From assembly GCF_014898815.1 (NCBI RefSeq), contig NW_026515541.1, positions 1,426,001 through 1,490,000 on the forward strand: a DNA stretch of 64,000 bases, read 5' to 3'. Source of the DNA: Panonychus citri. Its lineage: Eukaryota; Arthropoda; Arachnida; Trombidiformes; Tetranychidae. Below the pieces are notes generated by a model. That model had not been told where the DNA came from, searched no databases, and worked only from the letters and a program-made list of their open reading frames with translations. The translations under genes and the position numbers were made by a program. Positions 1 to 13,400 of this stretch are shown here, one piece after another. The first letter of the stretch is position 1. Each line of letters opens with the position of its first letter.

Positions 1-331
1 TTATCTTTGAATGTTATTAGCTTGAATTCACTCCCACTTTTTTTTCCTATTTCTTCCTCTCTCACTACTTCCTTTTGGCTCCATTCTGATGATGGACTGA
101 CAGTTTGAATATGTTTTGACTTGGAACTTTATCTGTTTATCTTGTGCCACCCTTTTCAAGATATAAATCAGAGGCAATTCTTTGTATTCAATTGACATTG
201 ATTCGGTTATATTTTCGGTCGTATAGAATCATGAGAAAATTCATTCTAAATTTGGAACTTTATTTTCTCAAAAGCCTTTCCTTCTTTCTGTATGTGTCTT
301 TTTCTCGTAGCGATTTATCGTATTATATATA

Positions 332-534
332 CAGTCGTGAAAAATGAGTTTCGAATGATTTTTAATCATTCGCGCAGCTTAGCTACTAAAATCAATTGAT
401 AATCTTTATCGTCAGTGATAAGACTTAGGTGATTTACTCATTGATTTTTCTTATCTTGATTGTTTAATCTCTTAATTTTAGTCACTACCTGCGTGAATTG
501 TCAAAAACCATTCGAAACTCATTTTTCACGACTG
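332..534. mobile_element. Tc1/mariner-like MITE with about 33-47 bp terminal inverted repeats and TA target duplication
   Basis: The left end starts CAGTCGTGAAAAATGAG and the right end is its reverse complement. The outer 33 bp differ at one position, and weaker similarity runs to about 47 bp. The element is flanked by TA on both sides (330-331 and 535-536), the target duplication of Tc1/mariner elements, whose termini often start CAGT. It is 203 bp long and has no transposase frame, so it is a non-autonomous copy. Confidence 0.85.
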
Positions 535-1685
535 TATACTTTTGAATGAGTTGTTGTTAAACTAAATTACTCTTGACTCTTTGATTCAAAGGAATGGGAA
601 AAGAGGTCATTCTCATTCATGGTAATAATAATATTCACACTTCAAAGTGGCTCTATGAGCTTTCACTTGATAGTTTTCCGGAATCAGGATTCATTTTCTT
701 CATGAATGAACTGAACTTGCTTGAATTTCAAAGTTTTTTTCAATCCTGTTTAAGATATTTGTCACAATTCTAATTCTAATAGTTGATTCTTTCGATGACG
801 AAAAAAAAATGATGCAAGAAGATATATCAAAGAAAAGTTGATTCAACTCGTTCGAAAACATAAGAAAACAGAATTTCCATCTCTTCAGGGTAAGTTCAGA
901 GGTTCTATGAGTATGAAATATCCTGTGTTTTTCATTATTATACAACTCGCACAATGTTTTCCATTAAATTTCATTACCATGAAAATTACCTAAGGATCAT
1001 GACGATACCATTGGAAAAAGCTTCGAGTCAAAATTTGAGGGAGAAACTAGAAAACGAAGCAATAACAAAATTCATAAATTCATGATTAAAGTGAATGATA
1101 TCATTTCCAATCTTGAATTGAAATCAACAATCAACATTTTCAAGGGTATCAGAGTATCAATAGCCTTCAGCTTGTCAATAAATACCCACCGGTGGGTTGA
1201 AAACAAGATCATGTAACGATAAATCTCTGTGTATATCTGTGAATCAAATAGCTTGAAACATAATCGCAACAGTTGACAGAATAATTTTTTACCTGAATTA
1301 TTGTTATTATTAATATTTACGGATAAGAATTGAGAACGGAAATATTGAATTGCAATTCTCTTTGAGAAGCATTTTCATTAGAAAAAGTTCCTTTGTCCTC
1401 TTAAGGTTTATTGAAACCATTTTCGCTGCAATAAAATGAATTGGAAACTTTTCTCATCTCCAAGTTTTTCCCTGAAAATCACCATGAGAATGTAATTATT
1501 GTGTGGCTACACTTGTCACCCTTTTTCCTCACCAATAGAGTAAATGTAATCATGTTCATATTTGATATTCATTTCAATGGGGATCACGTTTCCATCCTGA
1601 AAATGATTCCACTCTTTTCATGAATATCATTTCTATCTTTATCTCTCTATATTGATTTTATTTTATCGATTTAAAATGAGAACTT

Positions 1686-1690
<5 letters not shown>

Positions 1691-1726
<36 letters not shown>
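1691..1726. repeat. (CT)n microsatellite
   Basis: Eighteen uninterrupted CT units directly after a poly-T stretch. Confidence 0.95.
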
Positions 1727-1730
<4 letters not shown>

Positions 1731-4415
1731 TTATCAATACTTGACCAGGCATGAAAAAGTTCATGAGACATTTCAACTTGGAACTATTGAAATTTTCTCC
1801 TCTCCCATTAACATTTTGCTTAAGAAAATTATTCAACTTGCCAACAACTTGACAATCTAAATGTTGACAATTAACTGTTTCCAATTAATTGATCAATTGA
1901 AATTAAACACAACAATTAACATCTATTAACTTTCCAATGACAATCAATATCGTAATTGAATTTTTATATATAATATATGGAAGTGTTTTTTTTCATTCAA
2001 AACGATAAACTGAATTTTCAAGCCATTTGAATTGATTGATAATAAAAATAAACTTAACGATGATAATAATTATTAACACAATGATTAAGTGTTCAATTAA
2101 GTGTTAAAAATGAACAGTTTAACAATTTAATTTGAAATTGAAACCATTATCATCATGAATTTAGATGATGAAGGAAATGAAATTTTTTTTTCTCTCCTTC
2201 ATCTTATTGATTCATTTCAAGTCTTTTCCATGTAATCATTGGGAACAATTTTCACACTTATCATGAACAATTAATTTCAAAATGATAGTAAATTATTATC
2301 ATGATTGTAATTTAATGTGAACAAGAATTAATTTATGATGATAAACTCTCTCAATTTATTCATTAGCTCCCGTTATCTTTTTCCCCTTGTTGTTACCATT
2401 ACCGAACTTGGAAATTTCAATCTCCACCATGATCAGAATGAAACTTGAAACATTTTGATATCAATTCTCTGGTAATATTATCATGATATTGATTCAATTT
2501 CCCTTTATCATGTAAATCAATTCATCTCCAATAATAAGAAAAGGAACATTTTAAAAAGTTAATTGTTTCGTTTCGTGTCAATGTAAAACATTGTATCTTC
2601 ACTTTGAGCGTGAAATTGAAACAATGAAATTGAAGCAAAGTAATTGGAAACTTTTCCAATCAGTTTCATGATGAATTCTTGATCTGTAATTTTAATAGAA
2701 ATTGAAAACAAATCGAAAACACCAATAGATACAATCATCGATTAAGAGTATCGATTGATGTGTATGACCCTGAGGTAAATACACTTCAACATGTTGACCT
2801 TAAAAGGTCACTCATTCAGGGTAAATTGATAGTTTAGCCATTTCTGTTCCCAACAGATTTTCATAAGATCTACTGGTCAATCAATTGGTACATCATGATG
2901 ATGATCAGATTTACATGGAACAATTAATTAATGAAGATATTGAAAGATGTAAATTCTGATTGGTCAAGAGGAAAATTACTATCTGAACATGGCAGTTGAC
3001 TGAATTATCTGTCACCTTACGATGAACGTTGGAAGATATTGAGAATCTCCTCCCATGATGATGACCAGCATATTCATTTTATTGTCTTGTAATATTCATG
3101 TACGATTCAAATCAATGCTTAGATTAGATTTGCATTTATCTCATCAGATTATATATTGAATATTTTTCCAACATAAACCATGTTATCATTATTATTATGA
3201 GATGATTAGTCTTGAAAGCTATCACATATCTGAACAGTTGGGTAAATTTCATCTAATTGTCATGATGAATTCATCTTACTCAGTAAATGCCAATGAAATG
3301 TTGAATTGGTTTCCAATCATCTTGTCATTTCATCACCATCATCTACACAAATTAATACCAATCAGCACAATAATTATAACTAAAATATAATATTGTTCAT
3401 TGAAAAATAATAATTCAGTTATCAACACAATCACTATTTACATAATAATAATAATATTGTAATAATATGAATCAAACTCAATCTCATTAATAATAGTAAT
3501 CTGAACTTTCCTATTTCGTTCATTTATCTCTTGGTTCAGAACTTTTTATTTCAAGTTCTCGTTATGATCCAGAGTCAAACTTTATCTAACTAAAATATGG
3601 AATTATGATCAAAATTTCGAGTATTTTTCTCATCCATCTTGGGATACAAATCGGAAGTTTGAATCATGGAAGCGAGTTCGTTCATTCTGGAAATAGAATA
3701 GGAAACTCATAAGGGAATTTGAAGATTCAGATTATTCATGATGCTTTGATTTGTTCGTGAATTCCGATAAAAACTGAACTTCCTCCTTGTGATACTTTGT
3801 AATATTTACCTTAGAATTTGATATTATTGATATTCTGGGCTCCAATAAATTCATATACGGGTATTTGGTTCATGTATCAATAAGATACTTTTTGCTCGGC
3901 TGAATTTGAATTCTTTGTGACAACTTTTTTTTTCTAATCCAATTGGAATGAAATTCGTGATTTTTTCCTTGATATCTAATCAGAAAATCTTTCTCTTTAG
4001 ATTCAACGATTTTCCTATCACATTTTCATAAGAATACTCTTGAAAAAAGTGATAACTTTTTTCTTTCTCACAAAATAAAAAGAGAATATGATTGTAAGTG
4101 TGGTGATGATGAAGTCATTCATTGTGAAATAAGTTTCTAAGATATGCTAATTTAGTAATTGTTATGGAAGCGAAAACTTATTTCGAACTTTTTTTTTATT
4201 CCAACCATCAACTCTCCCTCTACTTTGCCTTTTGGTGTCTTTCTCGGCTTCTCAATGATTATTGATAGGAGTTGATTTAGATTCTGAATGATAATGATGA
4301 TGAAGTATATTACATACAAGAAATGTTATATTTCCATAAAGTAATTTAAATTTATCTCTATCATGAAATATTATCAAGGTGAATGCTGTGTTTATATGAG
4401 TTGAGTAAAGTTGAT

Positions 4416-4418
<3 letters not shown>

Positions 4419-4449
<31 letters not shown>
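4419..4449. repeat. (GA)n microsatellite
   Basis: About fifteen uninterrupted GA units. Confidence 0.95.
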
Positions 4450-4451
<2 letters not shown>

Positions 4452-7400
4452 ATAAGAAACTGTTGTGTTCATTTTGCATGATGATACTTTTTATTTTCAA
4501 TAAGCATGATAAATGAAAAATATATTTTCATCTTCTGGTGTTTTGAATAATATCATCAGAATGAAAGTGAAACTTTTTTTTCCTCAACTTATCCTTATAA
4601 TCTGGTGATGATAATAATGGTGGTTTGGTGTGTACGATGAAAGCTCAACACAAAGGTTTAAATTATTATGGAATCATTAATATCTTAAGAAGTGAAAAAA
4701 AAACTAAAGAAAAAAGTTCTAATTGTGATTTTGACGAAACATATGAATACTTGAGAGCGTTGAGAATATTATGATTTAGATATTGACCTTTATACTGAAC
4801 TTATCTTGGTGTCTGAAGTTCATTTTCATGAGTTTGCATGAACTGAGAATATTTATTTGATTGTTTCGAGGAATCAATTCATTCTGTAGTGTATTTTTAG
4901 CTAGAATTTGATATTTTGGGATGTTTTCTTACCAGATATTGATAAGTTTTTTTCTTCCATCAACAAGTAATAAGGTAAAAATGTCATGATGAAATTGAGT
5001 ATTCTCATCATGATGGAAATACAATAAATGACAAAACATATCAACTTTTAAGATTGTTGAGTAATAATAATATCGTAAGTATCAATGATGATGACAGAAA
5101 TTGGGTGAGGCTTCTGGTATAGTTGAAGAAGATGAGTAAAATGAGTGAGTATGAGAGAGAGAGAGAGAAAGAGAGAAAACAAACTTTGAGATTGATATAA
5201 TATCACTTTGAATAGATTCCATTGATTCATTTTCATGGTTATTGTCAGAATATGTTTGCAGGATGATGAGTTGTTGGGAGATTGAAACAAACTCTATGAA
5301 TTGATATATACTCACTTGGAATGATAATAATATATCATTCGAGCATGATGATGATAATAATGATAAACAAGAATAAAACCATGCTAAGGGTTCATCTGAA
5401 TGCGAATCCATGTTATTCATGGATATTATTTACTTTTTTTCTGTCAAGTGTATTCTACATGTGTTTGGTGTATATTCATGGTGTTGTTTTTTTCATGAAA
5501 CTTTCCTGAATTTGGAATAAAAAATATTCTTGTTTTCTTTCATCTTTTTTTTTCTCTGATAACTAAAATTCAACACTCATGATCTTCATGGTAAAGGTTC
5601 ACCTTTAGATTCTTGGTCAAGTCGTAATTATAATCATGGTGATTTCAAATTATCGCCAAAAAATCATGAAGACTCACATCATGATTTGATTCAGGTTTCC
5701 AAGGCAAGAAAATGATCCAGATAAATTAATGAATAGGTTGGATAATATTAATAATAATATTCAGCATGATGAATTTTGATATTTGATAAGTTTCACTTGG
5801 TCAGTTTCAGCAATGTGACATTTATTATATATCATATATATAAATGACCATGAAAGATTATGCGATTGATGTAATTAAATATCATTTCCTGATATTGAAT
5901 TTGAACCATTATCAATTGTGATTATGATTGGTTGAGATACTTTAATTCTGATTGATTCATAATGAATGAAATCTTGAGCATCTTTATTGATGATGATTAT
6001 TATTATGAATGTTCATGATTATATCCATGGGGAGGTTGATATGTTTTTTGAAATTCATTGTACTGAATTGATGGGATGGGTTTTCCTGTATTTTGTACCA
6101 TTGATTACATGTTATCAGAGATTAATTGAAATAGTTAATGTCACTTTATCAATGGAAATGTTGACCAACTTGATGTGTCCCCAAAATCATTTATCATTTC
6201 ACATTCAACTTGAATTTTCTTATGATAATATTACCCCTTAGTAAAACTGAATCAAGGGTCAATATTTATGAAGTCTTTCACTGACCAGTTGACAGTTAAC
6301 CCATAGTGACCATTTCAAGTTTTGAAAGGGAAAAGTTTATCAAGAAAAATGTGATTTTTTCTGTTTCAATTGATTCCTGTAAATGTATGTTTCCATTTCC
6401 ACTTGGTGTCAATCATTTTCATCTTTTTTTACATGATGATTCTGGGAAAATCGGAGAATAGGTCAGGTCATTGTAAAGAGATGAAAAATTATCAAAAAGA
6501 AAACAAACTTTTCTCTTTACTCCACTTCCATCATTCAGGATAAATCAGAATCTCTCCTTCATCCTCTGACCGGTTTCCGGTTTCCTGTTAGATTATTTTA
6601 CTTTTCTCTCTCTCTTTCATCATCAGAAGTGATTAGTCAAAATAGGAACCAGAATTCATTAGATTGAAAGGTGAAAATAAGATTAATTTACTTAGTTTTA
6701 CCTCTTTTCCTGATGATTAGAATGAAGTTCTCAGAGAAAGAGAGAGAATCAATTAACTCTACTGATATTTCAATCAGAAAAAGATAATAGAATAAGAAAA
6801 TTCTGACAGATAGATGATTAATAAAAATCGGAAATTCGTTCTTCACCTGAAAATAGATTTTTCTTCTTTTTGTCTGTCTCTTCCTTTTCAACTTATTCTT
6901 TCATTAATTCATCGACATGATAACCAAACCCTAAGAATAATATTCATGGAGATAGTTCAGTCAATGAGAAAATGATTGGAAAAAAATTCTCATTCTTTTT
7001 CGATGATTTTTTCTTCACACTAGAGCTTTTTTTTGTTCCATCAACCAAATATTCATCAAGAACTTTTTTCCTTTCCCTTCGCACTCTTCATCTTTCCAAT
7101 TTTTTGATAAATTTTCTCAGAATTTTCATCATCATCATGATACCTTGTCCATCCTTCATCTTCATCTTGTTATCTTTTGGTTTTATGTTGGAATTTTTTT
7201 TTCAGAACTTTTTCTCAATATCTTAATCTTCATCATCTTTATCTTACCTTCATGATGATGCGTCATTGTAAGTAAATGATTAATTGGTAGAAAAATATTA
7301 TTTCCTGTAATGAAAAAACAGGTACCATGGATGATGAGAAAGCATCAACAAGCATATTAACTCATTTATCTTCATCAAAGTCATCCCTTCACCATGGGAT

Positions 7401-10270
7401 GACAGAAGTGAGGAAAGAGAAGATGAGAAAGAAGAAAAAAGAGAAAAGAAAGGAAAGAAAGGAAAAAGACAGAGAGAAAAATAAAGAAATATTCTAATTC
7501 ATGTTCTCACCTTAGGCGAATCACTTTTATCAATCTGACAAAAACTCTTCTAACATCATCCAATACAAACAACGATAGAAAATGAATTCTTCTTGTCTTT
7601 CATTCTCTCTCTCTCTCTCCCTCCTCTCTCTTTAACATACACACATTCTCACTCTTTCTTACAACCACCCACTTCCTCTTTATCCTTTGTCAAAACATCC
7701 GTTTCATTGGAAAACCAATTATCAGATTAATCTCAATCTCGTTTCTCTATTAAATCACCATCATCATTATCTTAATCATGTTACATCTTCTAACAGTATC
7801 TTCAATTTTTTTCGTTTGATGAAATTGCTGTTAAACTAATCATGTCATGAGAAACTGAATTTTATTGAACAAAATTGTGATTCTTGTTTACTTGAGTTAC
7901 TTATTGTAACGAGTTTGTCTGATTAAGTTTATTGATCGTGAATAATTTTAATAAATAATATTTACATTGTTACAAACATGATATGATAGCAATTCTTGGC
8001 CTTGATTAGCTAATTGTTTCACATGAATTCGGGTTGATGTAAATATAATCAACATTTCTGATTCATTATCAATCCAATTACAACTAGACGAGCATTAAAA
8101 TACATGAGGAAATTTTTTCAAATTACTATTGAGATAAAAATTATTCATATTGTTTTTTATTGTTGTTGATTTTTTTATTCAGTTTGATATTCATGGTTAA
8201 TGAGTTTCCATGATGGTTAATCAGAATAATTTTGTATTTATATAAATCAGTCTGGAATATGTTTGAATTTCAATACTCACGAAAGTTTTTTTTTCCTTCA
8301 AATTTCCAGAATTTTCAATTCTCAGGTTGATGTTTTTGTTTTACATGAAAAGATTGAAAAGTTTTTCGGTGAATTGAACTTGATCATGATGCTCTCTTTT
8401 CCCAATACTTTCAGGTAACCGAATCTTGAATAATTCACCAACTCAGAAGAAAGGTTAAAGTGCCCGCTGGCTGAGCACGAATTTACATGTTTACTCATCA
8501 ACATGTAACATAATTCGTTCTCAAATTCTGGTGAAGATAGATTTCTGAGTCGTAATCATGAGAATGAAAAAACAAATCGAGAAAAAGATGAGTTGAAATC
8601 TATGGAATCCATGAAAGTACATGAATACACGTAGATTGTTTCATGTGTCGTGCTCAGTAGATACTCTGAGTGATTAGAACTTTATTTTTCTCTTTGTTTG
8701 TTTTGATTTTTATCTTGAAACATAACTTTGATTTAGTAACCGATGTGGTGGAAAAATGGAGAACACTGTCATTAGAGTTATCATGAAATTCTTATTCCAA
8801 TTGAATTTTATATTCTAGAAACTAAATGCCTTCGGGTTAAAATCAATTGTATATCAGTGTTATCATGTTCTAAGCTGATTTTACAACCACTCAGAACCTC
8901 AGAATTTGATTTTCCACCTAAATTGGGTCACACATCATGATTATCTAATTACTATCGAAATTTAAACAGAACTTTTTTCCTCCGTTTAGCTTTGATTCTA
9001 ATTTTGAATTTTGTTTTCTCTCGTTTGAATGTCCTCTTATTCAATGATAATGAACTTTTATCGTTCTAGATTTTTTTCCCATAAAATAATTAACTTTTGA
9101 ATCTATTGTCTTGATTTCAAGTCGATTGTTATACCCACAGGGTATTTGAAATTGTGAAACTCATGAATGTTAGATGATAACATTGTTTTGATTCTCTATA
9201 CTTAAAGTTATCATGAATCTGAGCCTTGAATCAAGAAGAGACACCTTATCATGCAATTTGAAATTCTGGGGAAAAGACAGAACAAAATTTAAGTTAATCA
9301 AGTTCAAAAATAATTTCAAAATTGATTAGATGTAAAATTGAAAATAAATGAACATTAAACAACAGTGATGGAGAAATTTTATCAATTAGACTCAGGGGAT
9401 GCTCATGGTTTTCATGAGACTCCAATCATCGATCAGAATTGAGCTGATTGATTGTTGATAATCAATTTCAATGAAAAGTTTAAACTCTAATTGATTTCGT
9501 CTGAATCCACTAATAGTTTACTTTTGCAGGTTTTATAACAACAATTAACACGATTACGTGAATAATAATTATGTTTGAACGTTAATTGTTGTTCAATAAT
9601 CATGTTTGATGTTCACGTTTATGTCCATTGATTTAGTTTTGTTTGATTACCTCTCATTGTGTATCGATTGGTCAAAGAGTAATGATGATGATGTTTAGAT
9701 AGAAAATCAGTTTACAGAATTAAGTGAAAGTTTAGCAATTATTTACTGACAAATGATAATTCATGATATGAATTCCTAATGAATTCTCAATTTTATCATC
9801 ACCATGATATCATGAAAAAAGATATCTCATGAACACTACAGATTTTACTAGAAATGTGAGTGAATATGAACAAGAAAACAGACAGAGAGAGGAAAATGGA
9901 TCAAATTAATTCAAAGTCTCAAGTGAATTCTTGATTCTCTGTAGTTGTTGATGTCCAGTGATGGTCATCTATTGATATGCTAATATACAGAGTATATAGC
10001 TGAACAAATTACACAACAATTAACTTGCAAATCTATAAATATTACTGATTAACATTCAATTAATCTTGAATGATGAATTTTCAATTTCTTTTTCAATATT
10101 TTTATACGATTTCAATGATCACATTTCTCTTCCCCATGGTAAAGGTTGTATTGCAAAATCACATGAATTGTAATTGAAACTTGATTGGAACTTTTTTCCT
10201 CATCAATTAATATGTAATACTTTTTACTATTCATGATTAAATTAAGAAATTATTTCATACTCTCTTACAG

Positions 10271-10407
10271 ATCCACCCAATCCACCAACTTTAACTGGAT
10301 ATAAGGATAATCTTCCCATGGAATCAGGAAGTGTCCATAAGATTAAGTGTGTCTCTCTGGGAGGTAATCCACCTCCTAATCTTAAATGGTATCGACAAGG
10401 AAAAGAG
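10271..10407 (+). CDS. Nephrin-like exon: first half of an Ig domain
   Basis: Acceptor CTTACAG and donor GAG|GTAAAT. It enters in phase 1 and leaves in phase 0. The peptide contains PPNPPTLTGYKDNLPMESG, then the first Ig cysteine and KWYRQGKE. The phase-1 entry is usual for Ig-domain exons. Confidence 0.8.
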
Positions 10408-13400
10408 GTAAATCTAATCTCAAGTTAATTAACTAATAACTTGTTGAATATTCAAAAGATTGAGTGATTATCTTTGAAGGAGAAAACTTGAAATAGTTTG
10501 TGATTAAATTTCTCAGCTTGATTCTGATGATTTCATGGAAAATGAGTTGAATATCATGACGATAATTAAGAATCTCTTTGTGATAGATTCAAATGACTTG
10601 GATTTAAATAATAACAATGAGAAAGAATCAATTGTGGAAAAAAAGTTTACTCACTTATTAAATATAATGAATTGTGAGTTTGGATGAAAATTCATGAAGA
10701 TAATCAAGATTCTGATGTTAGTAATGATGAGCCTTAGGAAATAAAATTACAATTATCTATTTAATGGTAATAATAACCATGATAATCAGTTGATTCCCAA
10801 TTGAGTTGCTATCAAAATGAATGTCACCTAATTTTATATCGCTTATATAATAATATCTTTCGTTAGAAGTTGAAACTTTTTTTTTAATATATTTCTTTTC
10901 TTGTGATATTATCATGCTAATGAACAATAACAAACGATAATATTGTTAAGTTCCAATTTGAACTTTTATAGTTGATTATATTTAAATGCTAAAAGTGATA
11001 TCAAAAACTTTCCATGGATGATAATTGCATATAAAGAGTTAAATTGAAATGAAATTATCATGATCACTGTGCTGATAATGAGGGAATACTAATATTTTTA
11101 TCATATTGAATTGAATTCATTTATTACTTACATTTCCATCATGATGGTAATCATGCAATTGAAATTGGAAACATAAAAGTTTCAAATAATAGATTCAGTT
11201 TTCATCTCTAGAATTCAATTGTTTTGATTTTCAATCAGCTATATTTGTTTACATTTTCACTTTAATTCTGATTCATTTTCATCACCCTGATTTTAGATCA
11301 GTACAATATCCAGTATCAGTGGAAGTGGAGTTTCAAATGAACTTGGAATCCGACCTGAGATAGTTGATAACGGAATTGAATACATTTGCCAAGTTAATCA
11401 TCCAGCATTATCTCAACCTTATTCAATATCATTCACACTCAACGTTATCTGTAAGTAGTTTTTTTGGAGCATCATTTCCGTTTCCGCTTGGTCACCTATG
11501 CAAATAGTAACATTAACCCTGTAGTAAAATTATCTTGATTCAACTACAAGAAAACTAATGAAAATTTTAAAAAATCAAATTGAAATTGGAATAAGGAAAA
11601 TGATAAGTGATTGATTGATTGACAATCATGACTAAATCCATTTCTATCCAATCAATCAACACTTTTGAATGGTAATCATTTCATGATAATGGTTATCAGC
11701 ATGAACTTTGACACAAAATAACATTGGTAATAAAAATTCAGGGTAAATAGAGTAACAATAATCATTAACATTGAATAAATATTACAGTTAAAGTAAATAC
11801 AAGTTTGCTTCATGGGGAAACAATTGAATCTGATGGACATCATCATGTCTAGTTAGGAATGACCATTAACTGTAAATGATGATTTGAACTTGTTGTTAAA
11901 CAATCATCACTTTTTACCTTGAATAGTATCATCAATCAATGGATAATCAATTGTTACTCTTCCGTTGATAGTTCTGAGAATTTCTCAGAATTGAAGGTCA
12001 GTCTGAATCAACTCAGCATTTTATTATCTTCGATATGAAAGTTTTACAGTTTTTTGCTTCTAACCAAGTTTAAGAATTTAATTTCCAGGGTTAATTATCT
12101 CATGGGATTATTATCATGTTAATCATTTCTTATGGTTGACTTGAAATCTTAATTGTTAATCTGTTCATCTTTCTCCTAAGTCTCTCTCTCTCTCTCTTTA
12201 TTGTCTTTAATTGCCAACAACTTACTGAGATGAACAAGTAGATTGAAAGTAAATTAATACTAGGCTTACTGCAAGCGGCAGTGACGTCTGAGCGCGTGTA
12301 TGACTCAGAGAAGAGAGACTGAGAAATGCGTGCGAGAAAGAGACTGAGAGAAAGAGAAAGAAGAGAAAGAGACTGAGAGAAAGAGACTGAGAGAAAGAGA
12401 CTGAAAGAAAGAGAAAGAAGAGAAAGAGACTGAAAGAAAGAGAGAGAAAGAGACTGAAAGAAAGAGACTGAAAGAAAGAGACTGAAAGAAAGAGACTGAA
12501 AGAAAGAGAGAGAAAGAGACTGAAAGAAAGAGACTGAGAAAAAAAGAAAGAAAAGAAAGAGAAACGCAAAAATTTAAAAGAAGCGGCATTTTCCTCGTTG
12601 CCATGGTGATAGACACTTTCGCTATCTAGCGTGAAGAGAAATTACTAATTTTCGGAGGTGGGCCAATCATCACCAAAAACTATACAGGTGACCAGACCCA
12701 TCATTTGGTCCTATCCTGAAAATTTGGGGAAAATCGGACTAAAATTGTGATCGCTATCGTTTAACGCAGAGTTTTTTTTTCGATGTATAGTCTTCGCTTC
12801 GCTCAGACAATTATCATTTAACTAATGAGATTATCATGATGATGATTAAGTAACTGTTGTTTTAATTATCATTTAAATAATACAGTTAAAGATGATTTTT
12901 ATCTCATCTGATTAAATGATAGTTACTCTTGGTTCATGATGATTACTTTTCCACTTCTTAATCTCATCTTGGTCTATGTACAGTTTGAAATGGTCTTCAT
13001 GGTGATGATGATGATTCTGAGTCAGCTCAAAAAGACTAATGATCATCTCAATCTACTTATATTTTTATCAGGAGAGAGTGAGAGATGGTCAGTTCGGGAT
13101 GACCATGTTAGCCCAGTGTAAATAATGGATTAACATTGAATGGAAACTAATTAAAAGATAATCTTATTATTTTCTCATTTCTCTCTCTCCTCTCATAATT
13201 TTTTCCCTCTTCTTATTGATAATGTTGATGACTACTGGTCATCTTTTATTATATCCACTCACTGGCCAGTCAATCTTGCCCCTTGATTGCAACGGGAACC
13301 TTTTAATTTTGTCGTAATTATTATCAAATTAAATTACAATCATTAACTGATTGTAATGATTTCATTTTAATTATACAGGGCGTTTTTTTATCCACTACGG

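Larger units (their letters stand above)
1..10270. other. Noncoding DNA upstream of the first visible nephrin-like exon (probably intron)
   Basis: No exon with coding character was recognised on either strand in these 10 kb. The first visible exon of the nephrin-like gene begins inside an Ig domain in phase 1, so this stretch is most likely intron of that gene. It holds one clear MITE (332-534), a (CT)18 run at 1691-1726 and a (GA)n run at 4419-4449. AT-rich sequence carries many TCATGA palindromes and GAACTTTTTT-type words. Short open frames here look like chance. Confidence 0.6.

Noticed and set aside
2765..2825. Imperfect inverted CCCTGA...TCAGGG around AAGGTCA words
   Set aside because: Arms are only about 7-8 bp, too short to call an element.
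12222..12616. Two long Ser/Leu/Phe-repeat frames on the minus strand
   Set aside because: Produced entirely by the 14-bp purine minisatellite.
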